From a virus, in IMG/VR virus record IMGVR_UViG_3300030116_007754, positions 1 to 64,000 of that record: a DNA stretch of 64,000 bases; one strand, given 5' to 3'. The notes under the pieces were generated by a model. The model was not told the DNA's origin, searched no databases, and saw only the letters and a list, made by a program, of their open reading frames with translations. How positions within the stretch are numbered: the first letter of the stretch is position 1; each line of letters starts with the position of its first letter. Made by a program: the position numbers and the translations under genes. Shown here piece by piece: positions 46,269-55,216 of this stretch.

Positions 46269-46808
46269 CTATGCTGTGTTACTAAAAAATGGTCTATTTT
46301 CATAATATTGTTGAACAAAAACTCTCATTCTTTCAAAATCATTTATAATATCTTGTTCAACTACAAATACAAAACTATTAGAATATGCTAGTGATGCATT
46401 GCCACTTGGAGCAGTATTTGTATAATTAACAGTTACTTTATATTCTTTTGTAACTTTTTCTCTTAAATCTTGAACCAAATCAAAAAAATCTTGGTCTCTT
46501 GGTAAAAGGGTAGTGCCTACAATTGACTTAGCACTTTCATAATTTGTACTTCTTCCTCTATTTACATATTGAAAAATATCTGTAAAAGGAGTTACATATA
46601 CTCCATTAGCTTGACATTGATTAGATGATAAACCAAAGAAACCACTGTTTGCTAAAAATACTGACTTAGTATTAGCTGATATAACTTCGATAGTAGTGTT
46701 TGATATATTGATAGATCCATTTGCACCTGATGCAGTTATTACTTGTGAAAAAGTTACATCAGGAAATACATTTGGAAGTTTGTCTGGAGAGAGAACAACA
46801 TCAGCCAT
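46269..46808 (-). CDS. Unknown baseplate-operon protein
   Basis: A 179-residue protein I cannot assign. The first half is beta-rich (VTFSQVITASGANGSINIS, TIEVISANTKSVFLANSGFF); the second is partly helical (RDQDFFDLVQDLREKVTKEY, NDFERMRVFVQQYYENRPFF). It lies between PAAR and gp5-associated genes, overlaps the 70-residue gene by one base and is presumably a virion or baseplate assembly protein. Confidence 0.6.
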   Translation of the reverse strand: MADVVLSPDKLPNVFPDVTFSQVITASGANGSINISNTTIEVISANTKSVFLANSGFFGLSSNQCQANGVYVTPFTDIFQYVNRGRSTNYESAKSIVGTTLLPRDQDFFDLVQDLREKVTKEYKVTVNYTNTAPSGNASLAYSNSFVFVVEQDIINDFERMRVFVQQYYENRPFFSNTA

Positions 46809-47020
46809 TATTTTTTCTCTCTTTTCATTAGTTCTTGAAATACTGTATTAAATGAGTCATGATATTTATGAACTTCATCAGTGTGTGGTCCTTCTAACCA
46901 ATCCGGTTGGAAAAGTATCATATTATCAAACTCAGGTGGTATATCTTTCCAATTTGAATATGTTTTAACCTCAGTTCCAATTAAAACTTTATATGTTCCT
47001 TTCCCCTCAACAATAGACAT
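46808..47020 (-). CDS. Small conserved unknown protein after gp5
   Basis: A 70-residue protein with no membrane segment: KGTYKVLIGTEVKTYSNWKD, IPPEFDNMILFQPDWLEGPH, then a charged helix HKYHDSFNTVFQELMKREKK. It begins directly after the gp5 stop codon and overlaps the next gene by one base, so it is co-translated with gp5. Possibly an assembly helper for the spike; no family recognised. Confidence 0.55.
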   Translation of the reverse strand: MSIVEGKGTYKVLIGTEVKTYSNWKDIPPEFDNMILFQPDWLEGPHTDEVHKYHDSFNTVFQELMKREKK

Positions 47021-49240
47021 CTAAGTTCCATTCTTATCAGCAGCTCTTGCTATTTCAAGGAAGTCTGCAATTCCTTCTCTAATATTACTTGGTGTGATTG
47101 GAGTTCCATCTGTTCTAGTCAATCCTGTTCTAAATACTTCAACTGTTTGTTTGTCACGAGTTGTAAATAAACCATCTGTTGTATTGATAGGCGATACTCT
47201 TTCTGTTGCAGCTTTAAGTGTATCTAGTGCTGTACCATTATTAGTAACTCCTTGAATAAGGTCAGGAGTATCTACACTTCTTATACTATTGAATACTCTA
47301 TTTTCCAAATCAAATAATGTTTCTTGTTTTAAACCATCAACTGAAAGTAGTTGTTTAGAAGAAAAAGATTCTAAAAAACCTTCTTGACTTCCTATTGTTG
47401 CTTCAACAATATTATCCAATTCTAAAGCACTTGAAATTTTATCTGTGAGTTCCAAGTTTCCAAAACTAGGATCAGCTACAGATTTTAGTAAAGATTGTGC
47501 ATTAAATAAACCTTGAACTGAAACATCAAACTGTTTATTTAATAAGTTTTGTGGTACTAAATTACTATCTCCAAGTAATGACTGTGTAACGCCACTTAAT
47601 GTTTTACCTTCAAAAATATCTTTAGTAAAACCATTTAAGTCACTTGCTGGATCAAAAACATCACCAATAGCTTTACTAATAGACTCAGCACCTACACTTC
47701 CTAAGATATTATTAACATTAAAATTACTAGTTAATTGATTTTGAAAATCTCCAATACTATCAAAAGTTTTATTAAGGTCTCCCGTAAGAGTGCTAGAAAG
47801 CTCACCTGGTAAATTACCTAAAAAATTACTTGGATCAATATTTGAAGCAGCAGCTCCTATCACAGAAGTAAGCGCTCCTTTGACTGGATTTAAGATATCT
47901 GCTCCTCTAGTTAAAGTGGAGAAAGCTGTTTCTGTTAAATTTGAAACAGCGCTTGGTACAACTGACGACAATGTACTTTTTAACGCACCACCAAGATCAA
48001 AACCTTTTGATAGTGCACCTCCAATATCAAAACCTCCAACACTACCACCAGTAACTACACCTCCTAAGGCTCCACCAAAAGATGTTAAAGATCTGCCAGC
48101 ACCTTTCATAAAATCAGCTGTTCCAGGTATGAAACCAGTTCCGTCACCTAATTCACTTAATGCATCAACACTAACAACATCTCCTAAATTACCAAGACTT
48201 TCCATTAAACTTCCACCAAGATTACTAAGAAGATTTCCAGCAGCAAAACCAGCTAACCCACCAACTAAGCCTCCAAATAGACCACCCTCACCTTTGTTTA
48301 AATCTATTCTAGCTCCTAACATATCCATGTTGCCACCAGCTTTCATGTTAGCATCACCACCAGTTGTTAATTCTAAATCTTCTCCAATTTGTTCAGTTAA
48401 ATTTCCACCAATAATTTCTTTTTTGTATCCACCAACGTAGATATCCCAGTCACCTTCTATATGAGTATGACAGTTACCATCAACAGTTAAGTTAGCATCA
48501 CCTTTTACATATATTGAATTCTTACCTAAAATAATTTCAAAGTTATCACCAACTATTCTTTGATGATGATTACCAACTGCATTATATTCAGAAAAACTTC
48601 CTGATGGATGATAGTGATGTATTCTTTCATTACCTGGTGTGTTGTCATATTCCCTGATTACTCCACCCGATCCTTCATAAACATCATTCTTAGGATACTC
48701 TGCACTATATGCAGATGAAGGTTCATCCCAAGTTGTTCCTTTGTTAGCTATCTTAACACCAGTTTTTTTAGATTCATCTTTAGTTTTAACATTTGGATGT
48801 TTATACTCTTCTTTTTCATCATTTCTAGCTAACCTATTTGTATCTGGTTGTTGTGGGAGTGTTGGATATGTTCCATCTGGATCATTAAAACCAAGTTTTG
48901 GATTTGCATCTGACATTGGTATACCTGGAATTGTTCCCATAACCATTGGACGTTGTCCATGTTTTCCATCTAAGAAAAATCCTACTACCCAACTACCATT
49001 TTGTATACCTGTAGGTGATTGTCCAACACCTGAATTACTTGAACTATTTACTGGCATCATAACTTGAGCCCAAGGTAAGTCGTCTGTTGGAACTAAATTT
49101 TTATCTTCTGAATGCCATTCTAAACATCTTACCTTAATACGTCCTGCTTTAAGTGGATCATTGTTATCTTCAACAACTCCCATCCACCATACGAATCCAT
49201 TAAAACCAAGATATTCATTATTGTAAGTATTGCTTGACAT
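47021..49240 (-). CDS. gp5: Baseplate central spike gp5 (no lysozyme domain)
   Basis: The central spike protein of the baseplate hub. The 739-residue protein has an N-terminal OB-fold (about 1-115: FNGFVWWMGVVEDNNDPLKA, GRIKVRCLEWHSED, WVVGFFLDGKHGQRPMVMG) and a beta-helix repeat region (about 210-325: NHHQRIVGDNFEIILGKNSI, NLTVDGNCHTHIEGDWDIYV, DANMKAGGNMDML). The segment between them (about 115-210) is a hydrophilic linker and shows no T4-type lysozyme domain. Residues about 330-739 are a Gly/Ser/Leu-rich helical extension with GGLVGGLAGFAAGNLLSNLG-type repeats. It overlaps the gp27-like hub gene by one base. Confidence 0.9.
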   Translation of the reverse strand: MSSNTYNNEYLGFNGFVWWMGVVEDNNDPLKAGRIKVRCLEWHSEDKNLVPTDDLPWAQVMMPVNSSSNSGVGQSPTGIQNGSWVVGFFLDGKHGQRPMVMGTIPGIPMSDANPKLGFNDPDGTYPTLPQQPDTNRLARNDEKEEYKHPNVKTKDESKKTGVKIANKGTTWDEPSSAYSAEYPKNDVYEGSGGVIREYDNTPGNERIHHYHPSGSFSEYNAVGNHHQRIVGDNFEIILGKNSIYVKGDANLTVDGNCHTHIEGDWDIYVGGYKKEIIGGNLTEQIGEDLELTTGGDANMKAGGNMDMLGARIDLNKGEGGLFGGLVGGLAGFAAGNLLSNLGGSLMESLGNLGDVVSVDALSELGDGTGFIPGTADFMKGAGRSLTSFGGALGGVVTGGSVGGFDIGGALSKGFDLGGALKSTLSSVVPSAVSNLTETAFSTLTRGADILNPVKGALTSVIGAAASNIDPSNFLGNLPGELSSTLTGDLNKTFDSIGDFQNQLTSNFNVNNILGSVGAESISKAIGDVFDPASDLNGFTKDIFEGKTLSGVTQSLLGDSNLVPQNLLNKQFDVSVQGLFNAQSLLKSVADPSFGNLELTDKISSALELDNIVEATIGSQEGFLESFSSKQLLSVDGLKQETLFDLENRVFNSIRSVDTPDLIQGVTNNGTALDTLKAATERVSPINTTDGLFTTRDKQTVEVFRTGLTRTDGTPITPSNIREGIADFLEIARAADKNGT

Positions 49241-50760
49241 TATTGCATATCTCCTTTAGATTTTGCATAGACCTTTTCAGGTTTTTGTGCATATGAATCT
49301 TTCATTAATTCTAATCCTGTTTGGTAGTTTTGTGTTTCATTATCATAATTTTGTCTTACAGCAGTAACTAAAAATCTTGGTGTAAATCTTTTATCTTCTT
49401 CACTTTGACCAAAAAATAAATTAAAATTAAATTTATTACTTTCTGTAGAAGTTGTTTGAGGAACATAAATTTCAACCATATCACCAGGTTTTATAACACT
49501 ATTGCCAGGAATAAGAGCATCTAATATTATTGCATCCATTGTTGCTCTTTCAGCTATTCTTAATCCAAGTTTTCTTTGTTTGATTTGTGGATTACTTACT
49601 AATGGATCTTTGGATATTAAAGTTTGTTTGTCAACTTCATTGATATATGGATGATCCATATAACTACTAACATCACCATGTGCAATCCCATTACTAAATT
49701 GACCTGGTCTTGGAGAAAAGGCTGGTGGTATTGATGTATTTAAACTTGTAGTATTCAACTCAGCTGCAAAATATCTAGTATGAGTTGAGCTATCAACAAA
49801 TCTGTATTGACTTTCTTCAGTAATAACTCTACCTCCAAATTCATGAATTTTATTTAATAATCCAAATTCATTATAGTATATAAAGGTTCTAGAGTCAAAT
49901 TTTTTTGTTAATGGATCAACAACTGCTATTCTATTTCTAAATAAACCAGTTCCTAAATCTTGAATCCTATCAAATGATTTTTTAGCTTTAAGTTCTGTTA
50001 TGATCTGTGATTCTCCAAACTCTGCTTCATCTTTAACAAATGCTTGATCACCAAGTAAGAATTTTTGACTAGTATCTTGATCCTTCAACTCTTTCATAGT
50101 AGTAAAATGAAATCCATTATAATCTTCAAAAAACACATAATCTGAATTATTATTTTTAACAGGATGTCTACATTCATCCATTAGATATTTGATACATTCA
50201 AAAGGTGTTATTCCAGGAGGTATAAAACTTGTTGTAGATTCAGATTCAACTATACTATCTTTATTCAGACCATATAAGATTTTTGCTCCAAGTATAGAAG
50301 CACCATCTGCTCCACCTGTAGCTCTAAAACCATTAGCAAACGCATCTTGTATAGCATCAGAAGTTTTTCTACCTTTAAAACTTTTATCTATACTTCTCAT
50401 TTCATTAAAAATAGAATATTCACTTATACCATGAATAAGATAGTTCTCTTGTCTTTGAGCTCCTTCTACTCTTTTACCAATCTTATAAATCTTAAATGAT
50501 CTTGAAACAATTTTATCTGAAGTACTAGATCTGTAAGTAATAATAATATGCTCATCACCAACAAGAGGTAATCTTTGTGTAAAACCAACAGCATCTGAAA
50601 TAATTATATCACAACTATTTGTCATTGAAAAAAGATTTTCGTAAATATTCATAGCACTAACAACAGGTGTTACCTCTGTCAATTCACCAAAAAAGTTTCT
50701 AAGGTAAACTTTATAATCTATTATCTGTTGTGGATTTTTTTTGGATTCTGGTTCAGCCAT
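49240..50760 (-). CDS. Baseplate hub protein, gp27-like
   Basis: A 506-residue protein adjacent to gp5 with features of the gpD/gp27 hub family: VYLRNFFGELTEVTPVVSAM, YENLFSMTNSCDIIISDAVG, LVGDEHIIITYRSSTSDKIV, SFKIYKIGKRVEGAQRQENY and KRFTPRFLVTAVRQNYDNET. In T4, gp27 is the trimeric hub to which gp5 binds; the two-domain start (two tube-like barrels) is expected here. It lies between gp53 and gp5, and the order differs from T4, but the pairing with gp5 by overlap supports the call. Confidence 0.72.
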   Translation of the reverse strand: MAEPESKKNPQQIIDYKVYLRNFFGELTEVTPVVSAMNIYENLFSMTNSCDIIISDAVGFTQRLPLVGDEHIIITYRSSTSDKIVSRSFKIYKIGKRVEGAQRQENYLIHGISEYSIFNEMRSIDKSFKGRKTSDAIQDAFANGFRATGGADGASILGAKILYGLNKDSIVESESTTSFIPPGITPFECIKYLMDECRHPVKNNNSDYVFFEDYNGFHFTTMKELKDQDTSQKFLLGDQAFVKDEAEFGESQIITELKAKKSFDRIQDLGTGLFRNRIAVVDPLTKKFDSRTFIYYNEFGLLNKIHEFGGRVITEESQYRFVDSSTHTRYFAAELNTTSLNTSIPPAFSPRPGQFSNGIAHGDVSSYMDHPYINEVDKQTLISKDPLVSNPQIKQRKLGLRIAERATMDAIILDALIPGNSVIKPGDMVEIYVPQTTSTESNKFNFNLFFGQSEEDKRFTPRFLVTAVRQNYDNETQNYQTGLELMKDSYAQKPEKVYAKSKGDMQ

Positions 50761-50761
50761 T

Positions 50762-51337
50762 TTAATCTAAGTCACTAAAAATAAGATCAACCTCTCTTAC
50801 TAATGTAGAAACAAATTGTTTATCTAGTATTTTAATTTTTCTTTTTTCAGCATTTTGTTCAAAATAATAGTCATATGCAGTAATCTGTTCTCTATCTGTG
50901 GCTACTAAACTATTATATGTGTTTTCATCAACAACAACAGTTCTTTTAGGAACAATCTTTCCATCAAATCTTACTGATTGGTTATTAATAATTTTTCTAT
51001 ATTCATATATTGTAGTTTTAGCTTTAGCAGTACTTCCATACAATGTTCTCATATAACTATCAAAACTTTCATCATTTAATGGCCAATCATAATATGGATC
51101 AACTATATCATTTACTAAAAATATAATCCAATCTAGAGTTGGATCATCATAATATTTTGAAGCAATTATATCTGGTCTATCACTATCTTTAACTACATAG
51201 TCGAAATAAATTGCAGTTCTATTTTTTATTATATCTCTTACTTTAAACCTTAATGTGATATTAGTCAACAGTTCGAAGTTTTTATTTTTTTTGAGACTAT
51301 AGTTTACTTGAGGAAAAGATCTAAACAAATAAGGCAT
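50762..51337 (-). CDS. gp53: Baseplate wedge protein gp53
   Basis: LysM-fold wedge protein that links wedges to the hub. The 191-residue length matches T4 gp53 (196). Shared features include the start PYLFRSFPQVNYSL, a middle segment DRPDIIASKYYDDPTLDWII, LVNDIVDPYYDWPLNDESF, and the C-terminal EKRKIKILDKQFVSTLVREV. It sits between gp48 and the hub gene with one-base contacts. Confidence 0.92.
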   Translation of the reverse strand: MPYLFRSFPQVNYSLKKNKNFELLTNITLRFKVRDIIKNRTAIYFDYVVKDSDRPDIIASKYYDDPTLDWIIFLVNDIVDPYYDWPLNDESFDSYMRTLYGSTAKAKTTIYEYRKIINNQSVRFDGKIVPKRTVVVDENTYNSLVATDREQITAYDYYFEQNAEKRKIKILDKQFVSTLVREVDLIFSDLD

Positions 51338-52425
51338 TACATACCATCCTCAATATCACGTTTAGTAAGAATTTTAGTTTCTGTAAATGTAAGATCTAAT
51401 TTAACTGCTGCAGGTGCTTTCTGCGAATTTCCTTTTCCTCCTGTATCGTAATATAGTGGTGTTCCTTCACCATGATACTCAACATTCATATTTGTTAATA
51501 CTAAACTTCTTGTTCTAAATAAAAATCCGTCTTTCTTAAATCTTATACCCATTTGTTCTGGATAATTAAAAAAATGTTCTTTATTAGTTTTTTCTGGATG
51601 AGAATGAAACTTTAACTTATGAATTATCTCATTAATAATTAAACTTTCTCTTTGATTTTTAGGTTTAAGATCAAATGAGAATTGAAAGTTTCTAAAGTTT
51701 GGAGCTTCAAATAAAACAGCCATATGAGGATTTCTAGCTATACCAGCAGCTGCAGTTGCTCCTTGAACTACTTTACTTAATGAATCTCCAACTACTGCAC
51801 CAGCTATTCCACTTATCTGTGCTCCAACTACTCCAGCAACATCATCAGATATTCCTAAACCAAGTGCAGCAAGACCTTCTACTCCAACTCTTTTAGATAC
51901 CTTGTCTAAAGCATTCAATAAAGTTTCTCCTGATGGTCTATTTCCTGCTGCTATATCTTTAGCAAGACCAGATACTTCAGCTGCAGCAGCAGCTCCAATT
52001 GGTCCTAACCCTTCTTGCTTGTAACCTTGAGCATAAGCAGTTTGTAATGATGAAGGTAATGGAAGTTTGATGGTTAATAATTTTTCTCTATTTTTTTTTC
52101 TTTGTACACCAAGTGCAGCTTCAAATATTCTTTCTTTGAATATGTCTATATTCATAAAATTTCCAACACTTTCAATCTTTTCTGGAAAGGAAAAGGTTTT
52201 AAGACCAGATGAGCCAGCACCTTCTTCTAATTCTTTTAAAGGACCAGATACATCTACATTATTTAAATCAATTCCAATAGCAGCTCCTGCTCTTCCTACA
52301 AGATCTTGAACAGTCATATCAAGATATCCAGATGCAGCTAGTTGACCTCTAACATTTTCAATCTCATCAATTAATGGATTGGATCCATTAAAGTTAAAAT
52401 TAGGAATTTTAGGAAATGCTACCAT
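51337..52425 (-). CDS. gp48: Baseplate tail-tube cap protein gp48
   Basis: Caps the baseplate hub and begins the tail tube together with gp54. The 362-residue length matches T4 gp48 (364). The C-terminal half has the tube-like fold pattern: NPHMAVLFEAPNFRNFQFSF, DLKPKNQRESLIINEIIHKL, FHSHPEKTNKEHFFNYPEQM, and the end DLTFTETKILTKRDIED. The middle is Ala/Gly-rich helix. It starts the minus-strand baseplate hub operon; the opposite gene gp4 starts 36 bases away. The gp4 promoter -35 box overlaps its ATG on the other strand. Confidence 0.9.
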   Translation of the reverse strand: MVAFPKIPNFNFNGSNPLIDEIENVRGQLAASGYLDMTVQDLVGRAGAAIGIDLNNVDVSGPLKELEEGAGSSGLKTFSFPEKIESVGNFMNIDIFKERIFEAALGVQRKKNREKLLTIKLPLPSSLQTAYAQGYKQEGLGPIGAAAAAEVSGLAKDIAAGNRPSGETLLNALDKVSKRVGVEGLAALGLGISDDVAGVVGAQISGIAGAVVGDSLSKVVQGATAAAGIARNPHMAVLFEAPNFRNFQFSFDLKPKNQRESLIINEIIHKLKFHSHPEKTNKEHFFNYPEQMGIRFKKDGFLFRTRSLVLTNMNVEYHGEGTPLYYDTGGKGNSQKAPAAVKLDLTFTETKILTKRDIEDGM

Positions 52426-52453
52426 TGACTTTTTACTTTCTTTAACGTATAAT
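52425..52453 (+). promoter_or_regulatory. Sigma-70-like promoter for the plus-strand gp4-to-tape-measure operon
   Basis: TTGACT at 52425-52430, a 17-base spacer and TATAAT at 52448-52453 on the plus strand. The -10 box ends seven bases before the gp4 ATG, so the start of transcription would fall on or next to the start codon. No late box is present in this divergent gap. Confidence 0.75.
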
Positions 52454-52460
52454 TAGTAAT

Positions 52461-52913
52461 ATGATCTTTTCCAAGTATAAGGGTTTATTTAAACCTATAA
52501 ACCCAAAAAAATATAAAGGTGATCCTACTAATATTATTTATCGTAGTTCGTGGGAAAAACAGTGCATGATATACTTTGATAACAAAGATGAAATATATCA
52601 ATGGCAAAGTGAAGAGTTGTATATACCGTATAAACACCCAATTGATGGTAAATATCATAGATATTATCCAGATTTCAAGATATGGAGTAGAACTAAAGAG
52701 GGAAAAGAAGAAGTTTCTATTATTGAAGTTAAACCTTACAAACAAACACAAGAACCAGCTGTACAAACAAGAAAGACTCGTAAGTATATTAATGAAGTTA
52801 AAACTTATGCAATAAATACTTATAAATGGAAATTTGCCAAACAATATTGTGAAGATAGAAACTGGCGATTCATTATTATAACAGAAAAAGAGTTAGGAAT
52901 TAGAAGTTGGTAG
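52461..52913 (+). CDS. gp4: Head completion protein gp4
   Basis: Head-completion protein required to make the filled head joinable to the tail. The 150-residue length equals T4 gp4. Motifs NPKKYKGDPTNIIYRSSWEK, GKYHRYYPDFKIW and VSIIEVKPYKQ are conserved. Asp71 with Glu89-x-Lys91 resembles the PD-(D/E)xK nuclease signature reported for this family. It is the first gene of the plus-strand operon, and no Shine-Dalgarno lies before the ATG, consistent with a leaderless transcript from the promoter at 52425-52453. Confidence 0.9.
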   Translation: MIFSKYKGLFKPINPKKYKGDPTNIIYRSSWEKQCMIYFDNKDEIYQWQSEELYIPYKHPIDGKYHRYYPDFKIWSRTKEGKEEVSIIEVKPYKQTQEPAVQTRKTRKYINEVKTYAINTYKWKFAKQYCEDRNWRFIIITEKELGIRSW

Positions 52914-53530
52914 CTTACATATTTAATCAAATGCTTGATGAAGGTGTTAAAGCAGGAAAAGTTCCTGCTTTAACTAGAACTTCAAGAAATTGGTTTAGGG
53001 ATCTTGCTAGAAATAAAAGATCAGTAACTCCTCAAAAAATTATTTCAACTGCTCCAAAAGCTCAATTGACAAGATTTCCTCAAATAGGTTTTATGTATCA
53101 TTTTTTTTATAATCCTAAGACAAAAGATAAGTTACCATATTATGATACCTTTCCATTAATCTTTCCACTACAAAATGTATTTAATAGAAAAAGAGCTACT
53201 AGTGGTGGTAAGTTTTATGGAATTAATTTACATTATCTTCATCCAAGATTAAGAGCAAGATTAATGGATGCATTATATACTGTAACTACTGATCGTAATT
53301 ATGATGAAGAGACTAGAATAAAAGCTGGGTTTAAACTACTAAATAGGGCTAGCAAGTTTAGATTTTTTAAACCATGTGTTAAGAGTTATTTGATGACTAA
53401 TGTAAGAGGTAGACTTGTTAAGATTAATGCTAATGCTTGGGACTTAGCTTTATTCTTACCAACAGAGAGATTTAGAAAGGCAACTAAACAAAAAGTGTTT
53501 AGAGAGAGTAGGAAACAGATCCGTGTTTAA
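52907..53530 (+). CDS. Conserved T4-like protein after gp4 (virion assembly, function unclear)
   Basis: A 207-residue protein conserved next to gp4 in marine T4-like phages. Features are VAYIFNQMLDEGVKAGKVPA, FPQIGFMYHFFYNPKTKDKL, PYYDTFPLIFPLQNVF, FYGINLHYLHPRLRARLMDA and FKPCVKSYLMTNVRGRL. I recall relatives being annotated variously as DNA end protector or baseplate protein, but I cannot verify either. The start is TTG at 52907-52909, overlapping the gp4 stop by seven bases with AGGA nine bases upstream; downstream ATG codons would cut a conserved start. Confidence 0.7.
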   Translation: MVAYIFNQMLDEGVKAGKVPALTRTSRNWFRDLARNKRSVTPQKIISTAPKAQLTRFPQIGFMYHFFYNPKTKDKLPYYDTFPLIFPLQNVFNRKRATSGGKFYGINLHYLHPRLRARLMDALYTVTTDRNYDEETRIKAGFKLLNRASKFRFFKPCVKSYLMTNVRGRLVKINANAWDLALFLPTERFRKATKQKVFRESRKQIRV

Positions 53531-54479
53531 TATAGAAAACTTTTCAGCTTCAATTGGAAGAACAGGAGTAGCTAGAGCTTCTCACTTTATGTTTATTATT
53601 AATGTACCTTCAAATCAAAATAAATCATTATTAACACAGAATTTAATTGGACAAACTTTTTTACAAGAAGTTAGAAAACTTGGAACTGCTTGGGAAAATT
53701 ATGGAACTACTCATTTAGCATTTAGATGTGATAGAGTTAGTATGCCTGGTAGAATTGTTATTAGTTCACCATACAAAGAAGCTAACTATGGATTAATTAG
53801 AGAATATCCTACTAATGTAGTTTATCAACCAGTAGATGCCTCATTTATACTTTCTAAAAATTTACAAGAGAAAGTATTTTTTGAATTGTGGCAAGACCTT
53901 ATAGTTGGTCACCACAGAACCAAAGGTGATGAAAATGATGCAGGTGAACATACTAAAGATTTAAATTATCTTTCTAATTTTACTACTAGTTGTACAATAA
54001 TGCAGTTTGAAGAATTACCAAGATCAGAAGCAAGTGGATCTGGTGGAGATGCAACTGGATTGAATCCTATCTATTCTCAAGAGTTAGTTGAAGTTTATCC
54101 AAGAACTATTCAAGATATGCAAGCAGATTGGGGTTCACAAGAAATACAAAGATTAAATGTAGTGTTTGATTACAAGTATTATAAAGATAAAATTCATTAT
54201 GAAGTTGATAAAAGATTTGCTACTGATGGAAGAAGAAGATTTGGAAGAGCAACTGTTAGAACTGGTATAGAGCAAGGAGCTGCTGTATTGGCTGGTCAAG
54301 TTGCAGCAAGATCTGGATTAACACAAAGACAACAAGCATTTTTAACTGGAGCTACTACAGCTGCTTTAAATATATTTAAGGTTGGTGGTAACTTAGCAGG
54401 TGGTGGTGGAGCAGTTAGTAGATCTAAAATTACCAGAGATATTATCAACCAAAACAAAGTTGACGTTTTTACAATTTAA
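53523..54479 (+). CDS. gp54: Baseplate tail-tube initiator gp54
   Basis: Sits on gp48 and starts tail-tube polymerisation. The 318-residue length matches T4 gp54 (320). It has the tube-fold pattern (ARASHFMFIINVPSN, FRCDRVSMPGRIVISSPYKE, TNVVYQPVDASFILSKNLQE, VEVYPRTIQDMQADWGSQEI, QRLNVVFDYKYYKDKI) and a Gly/Ala/Thr-rich C-terminal extension. The start is GTG at 53523, overlapping the previous stop codon by eight bases, with AGGA nine bases before it. Confidence 0.8.
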   Translation: MFNIENFSASIGRTGVARASHFMFIINVPSNQNKSLLTQNLIGQTFLQEVRKLGTAWENYGTTHLAFRCDRVSMPGRIVISSPYKEANYGLIREYPTNVVYQPVDASFILSKNLQEKVFFELWQDLIVGHHRTKGDENDAGEHTKDLNYLSNFTTSCTIMQFEELPRSEASGSGGDATGLNPIYSQELVEVYPRTIQDMQADWGSQEIQRLNVVFDYKYYKDKIHYEVDKRFATDGRRRFGRATVRTGIEQGAAVLAGQVAARSGLTQRQQAFLTGATTAALNIFKVGGNLAGGGGAVSRSKITRDIINQNKVDVFTI

Positions 54480-54488
54480 ACTTATATA
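54460..54488 (+). promoter_or_regulatory. Sigma-70-like promoter before gp26
   Basis: TTGACG at 54460-54465, 17-base spacer, TATATA at 54483-54488 (an overlapping TATAAT lies at 54487-54492). It overlaps the gp54 stop and precedes the gp26 gene, suggesting a second start for the tail-chaperone and tape-measure genes. Confidence 0.55.
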
Positions 54489-54506
54489 TAATAGTAGGAT
54501 TTTATT

Positions 54507-55214
54507 ATGGCTTTACCAAATATTGTAACACCTGAATTTGAAACTAAACTTCCTTCAAATAATCAGACAGTTAAATTTAGACCATTCTTAGTCAAAGAAG
54601 AAAAAGTACTTCTTATGGCTGGTGAAGGAAAAGATCAAAAAGAAATTTTAGCAACAGTTATTAATATACTTCAAAATTGTATAGTTTCATCTAATGTTAA
54701 TGTTTTAACTTTACCATTATTTGATATAGAATGGTTATTTTTACAACTAAGAGCAAAAAGCGTTGGAGAAGTTATTGAGTTAAGAATGAGACATATCCAA
54801 GATCCAGACTGTAAAGGTGAAACTGATATTCAGATTAATGTTGAAGATATAGAAGTTACAAAACATAAAGATCATAATACAGTTATTAATATTGATAGTA
54901 ATATTGGCATTACTATGAAATATCCTTCTCTAGCTGAAGTTGGAAATAATTTAGAAAATGTTACTGCTGAACAAACATTTGAAATAATTGAGAAATGTGT
55001 TAAGAATGTATTCGATAGTAACAAAGTTTATAATGATTTTACACCTAATGAATTGAAAGAATTTATTGGTAAATTAGATCAAAAACAATTTAAAAAGATT
55101 ATAGAATTTTTTAATACTTTTCCCAAACTTGAACACAAGGTCAAGTATAAATGTGCCAAATGTGGCAAAGAAGTTGAATATACATTAACAGGGTTGATGG
55201 ATTTTTTTTTATAA
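54507..55214 (+). CDS. gp26: Baseplate hub protein gp26 / tail assembly chaperone (G-like)
   Basis: A 235-residue protein matching T4 gp26 in size (208) and ending (KYKCAKCGKEVEYTLTGLMD, with a CxxC pair and FF). In T4 gp26 is needed for hub assembly; by position before the tape measure it acts as a tail assembly chaperone comparable to lambda gpG. Motifs: FRPFLVKEEKVLLMAGEGKD, ILATVINILQNCIV, LPLFDIEWLFLQLRAKSVGE. The last codons run through nine T residues just before the stop, the likely -1 slip site to the following frame. An AGGA site and a sigma-70-like promoter lie upstream. Confidence 0.87.
   Translation: MALPNIVTPEFETKLPSNNQTVKFRPFLVKEEKVLLMAGEGKDQKEILATVINILQNCIVSSNVNVLTLPLFDIEWLFLQLRAKSVGEVIELRMRHIQDPDCKGETDIQINVEDIEVTKHKDHNTVINIDSNIGITMKYPSLAEVGNNLENVTAEQTFEIIEKCVKNVFDSNKVYNDFTPNELKEFIGKLDQKQFKKIIEFFNTFPKLEHKVKYKCAKCGKEVEYTLTGLMDFFL
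55202..55210 (+). promoter_or_regulatory. Candidate -1 ribosomal frameshift slippery run
   Basis: Nine T residues end the gp26 gene, two codons before its stop. Slipping back one base bypasses the stop and enters the -1 frame, which is open (codons for F, I, S, M) into the next ORF at 55217. This is the geometry of the lambda G/GT frameshift. Confidence 0.7.
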
Positions 55215-55216
55215 GC

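Noticed and set aside
47790-48440. Long plus-strand frame (216 codons) opposite gp5
   Set aside because: It is a Pro-rich shadow produced by the Gly/Ser-rich codons of gp5.
52485-52844. Minus-strand 119-codon frame opposite gp4
   Set aside because: It is a Phe/Ile-rich shadow of gp4, which is securely identified on the plus strand.
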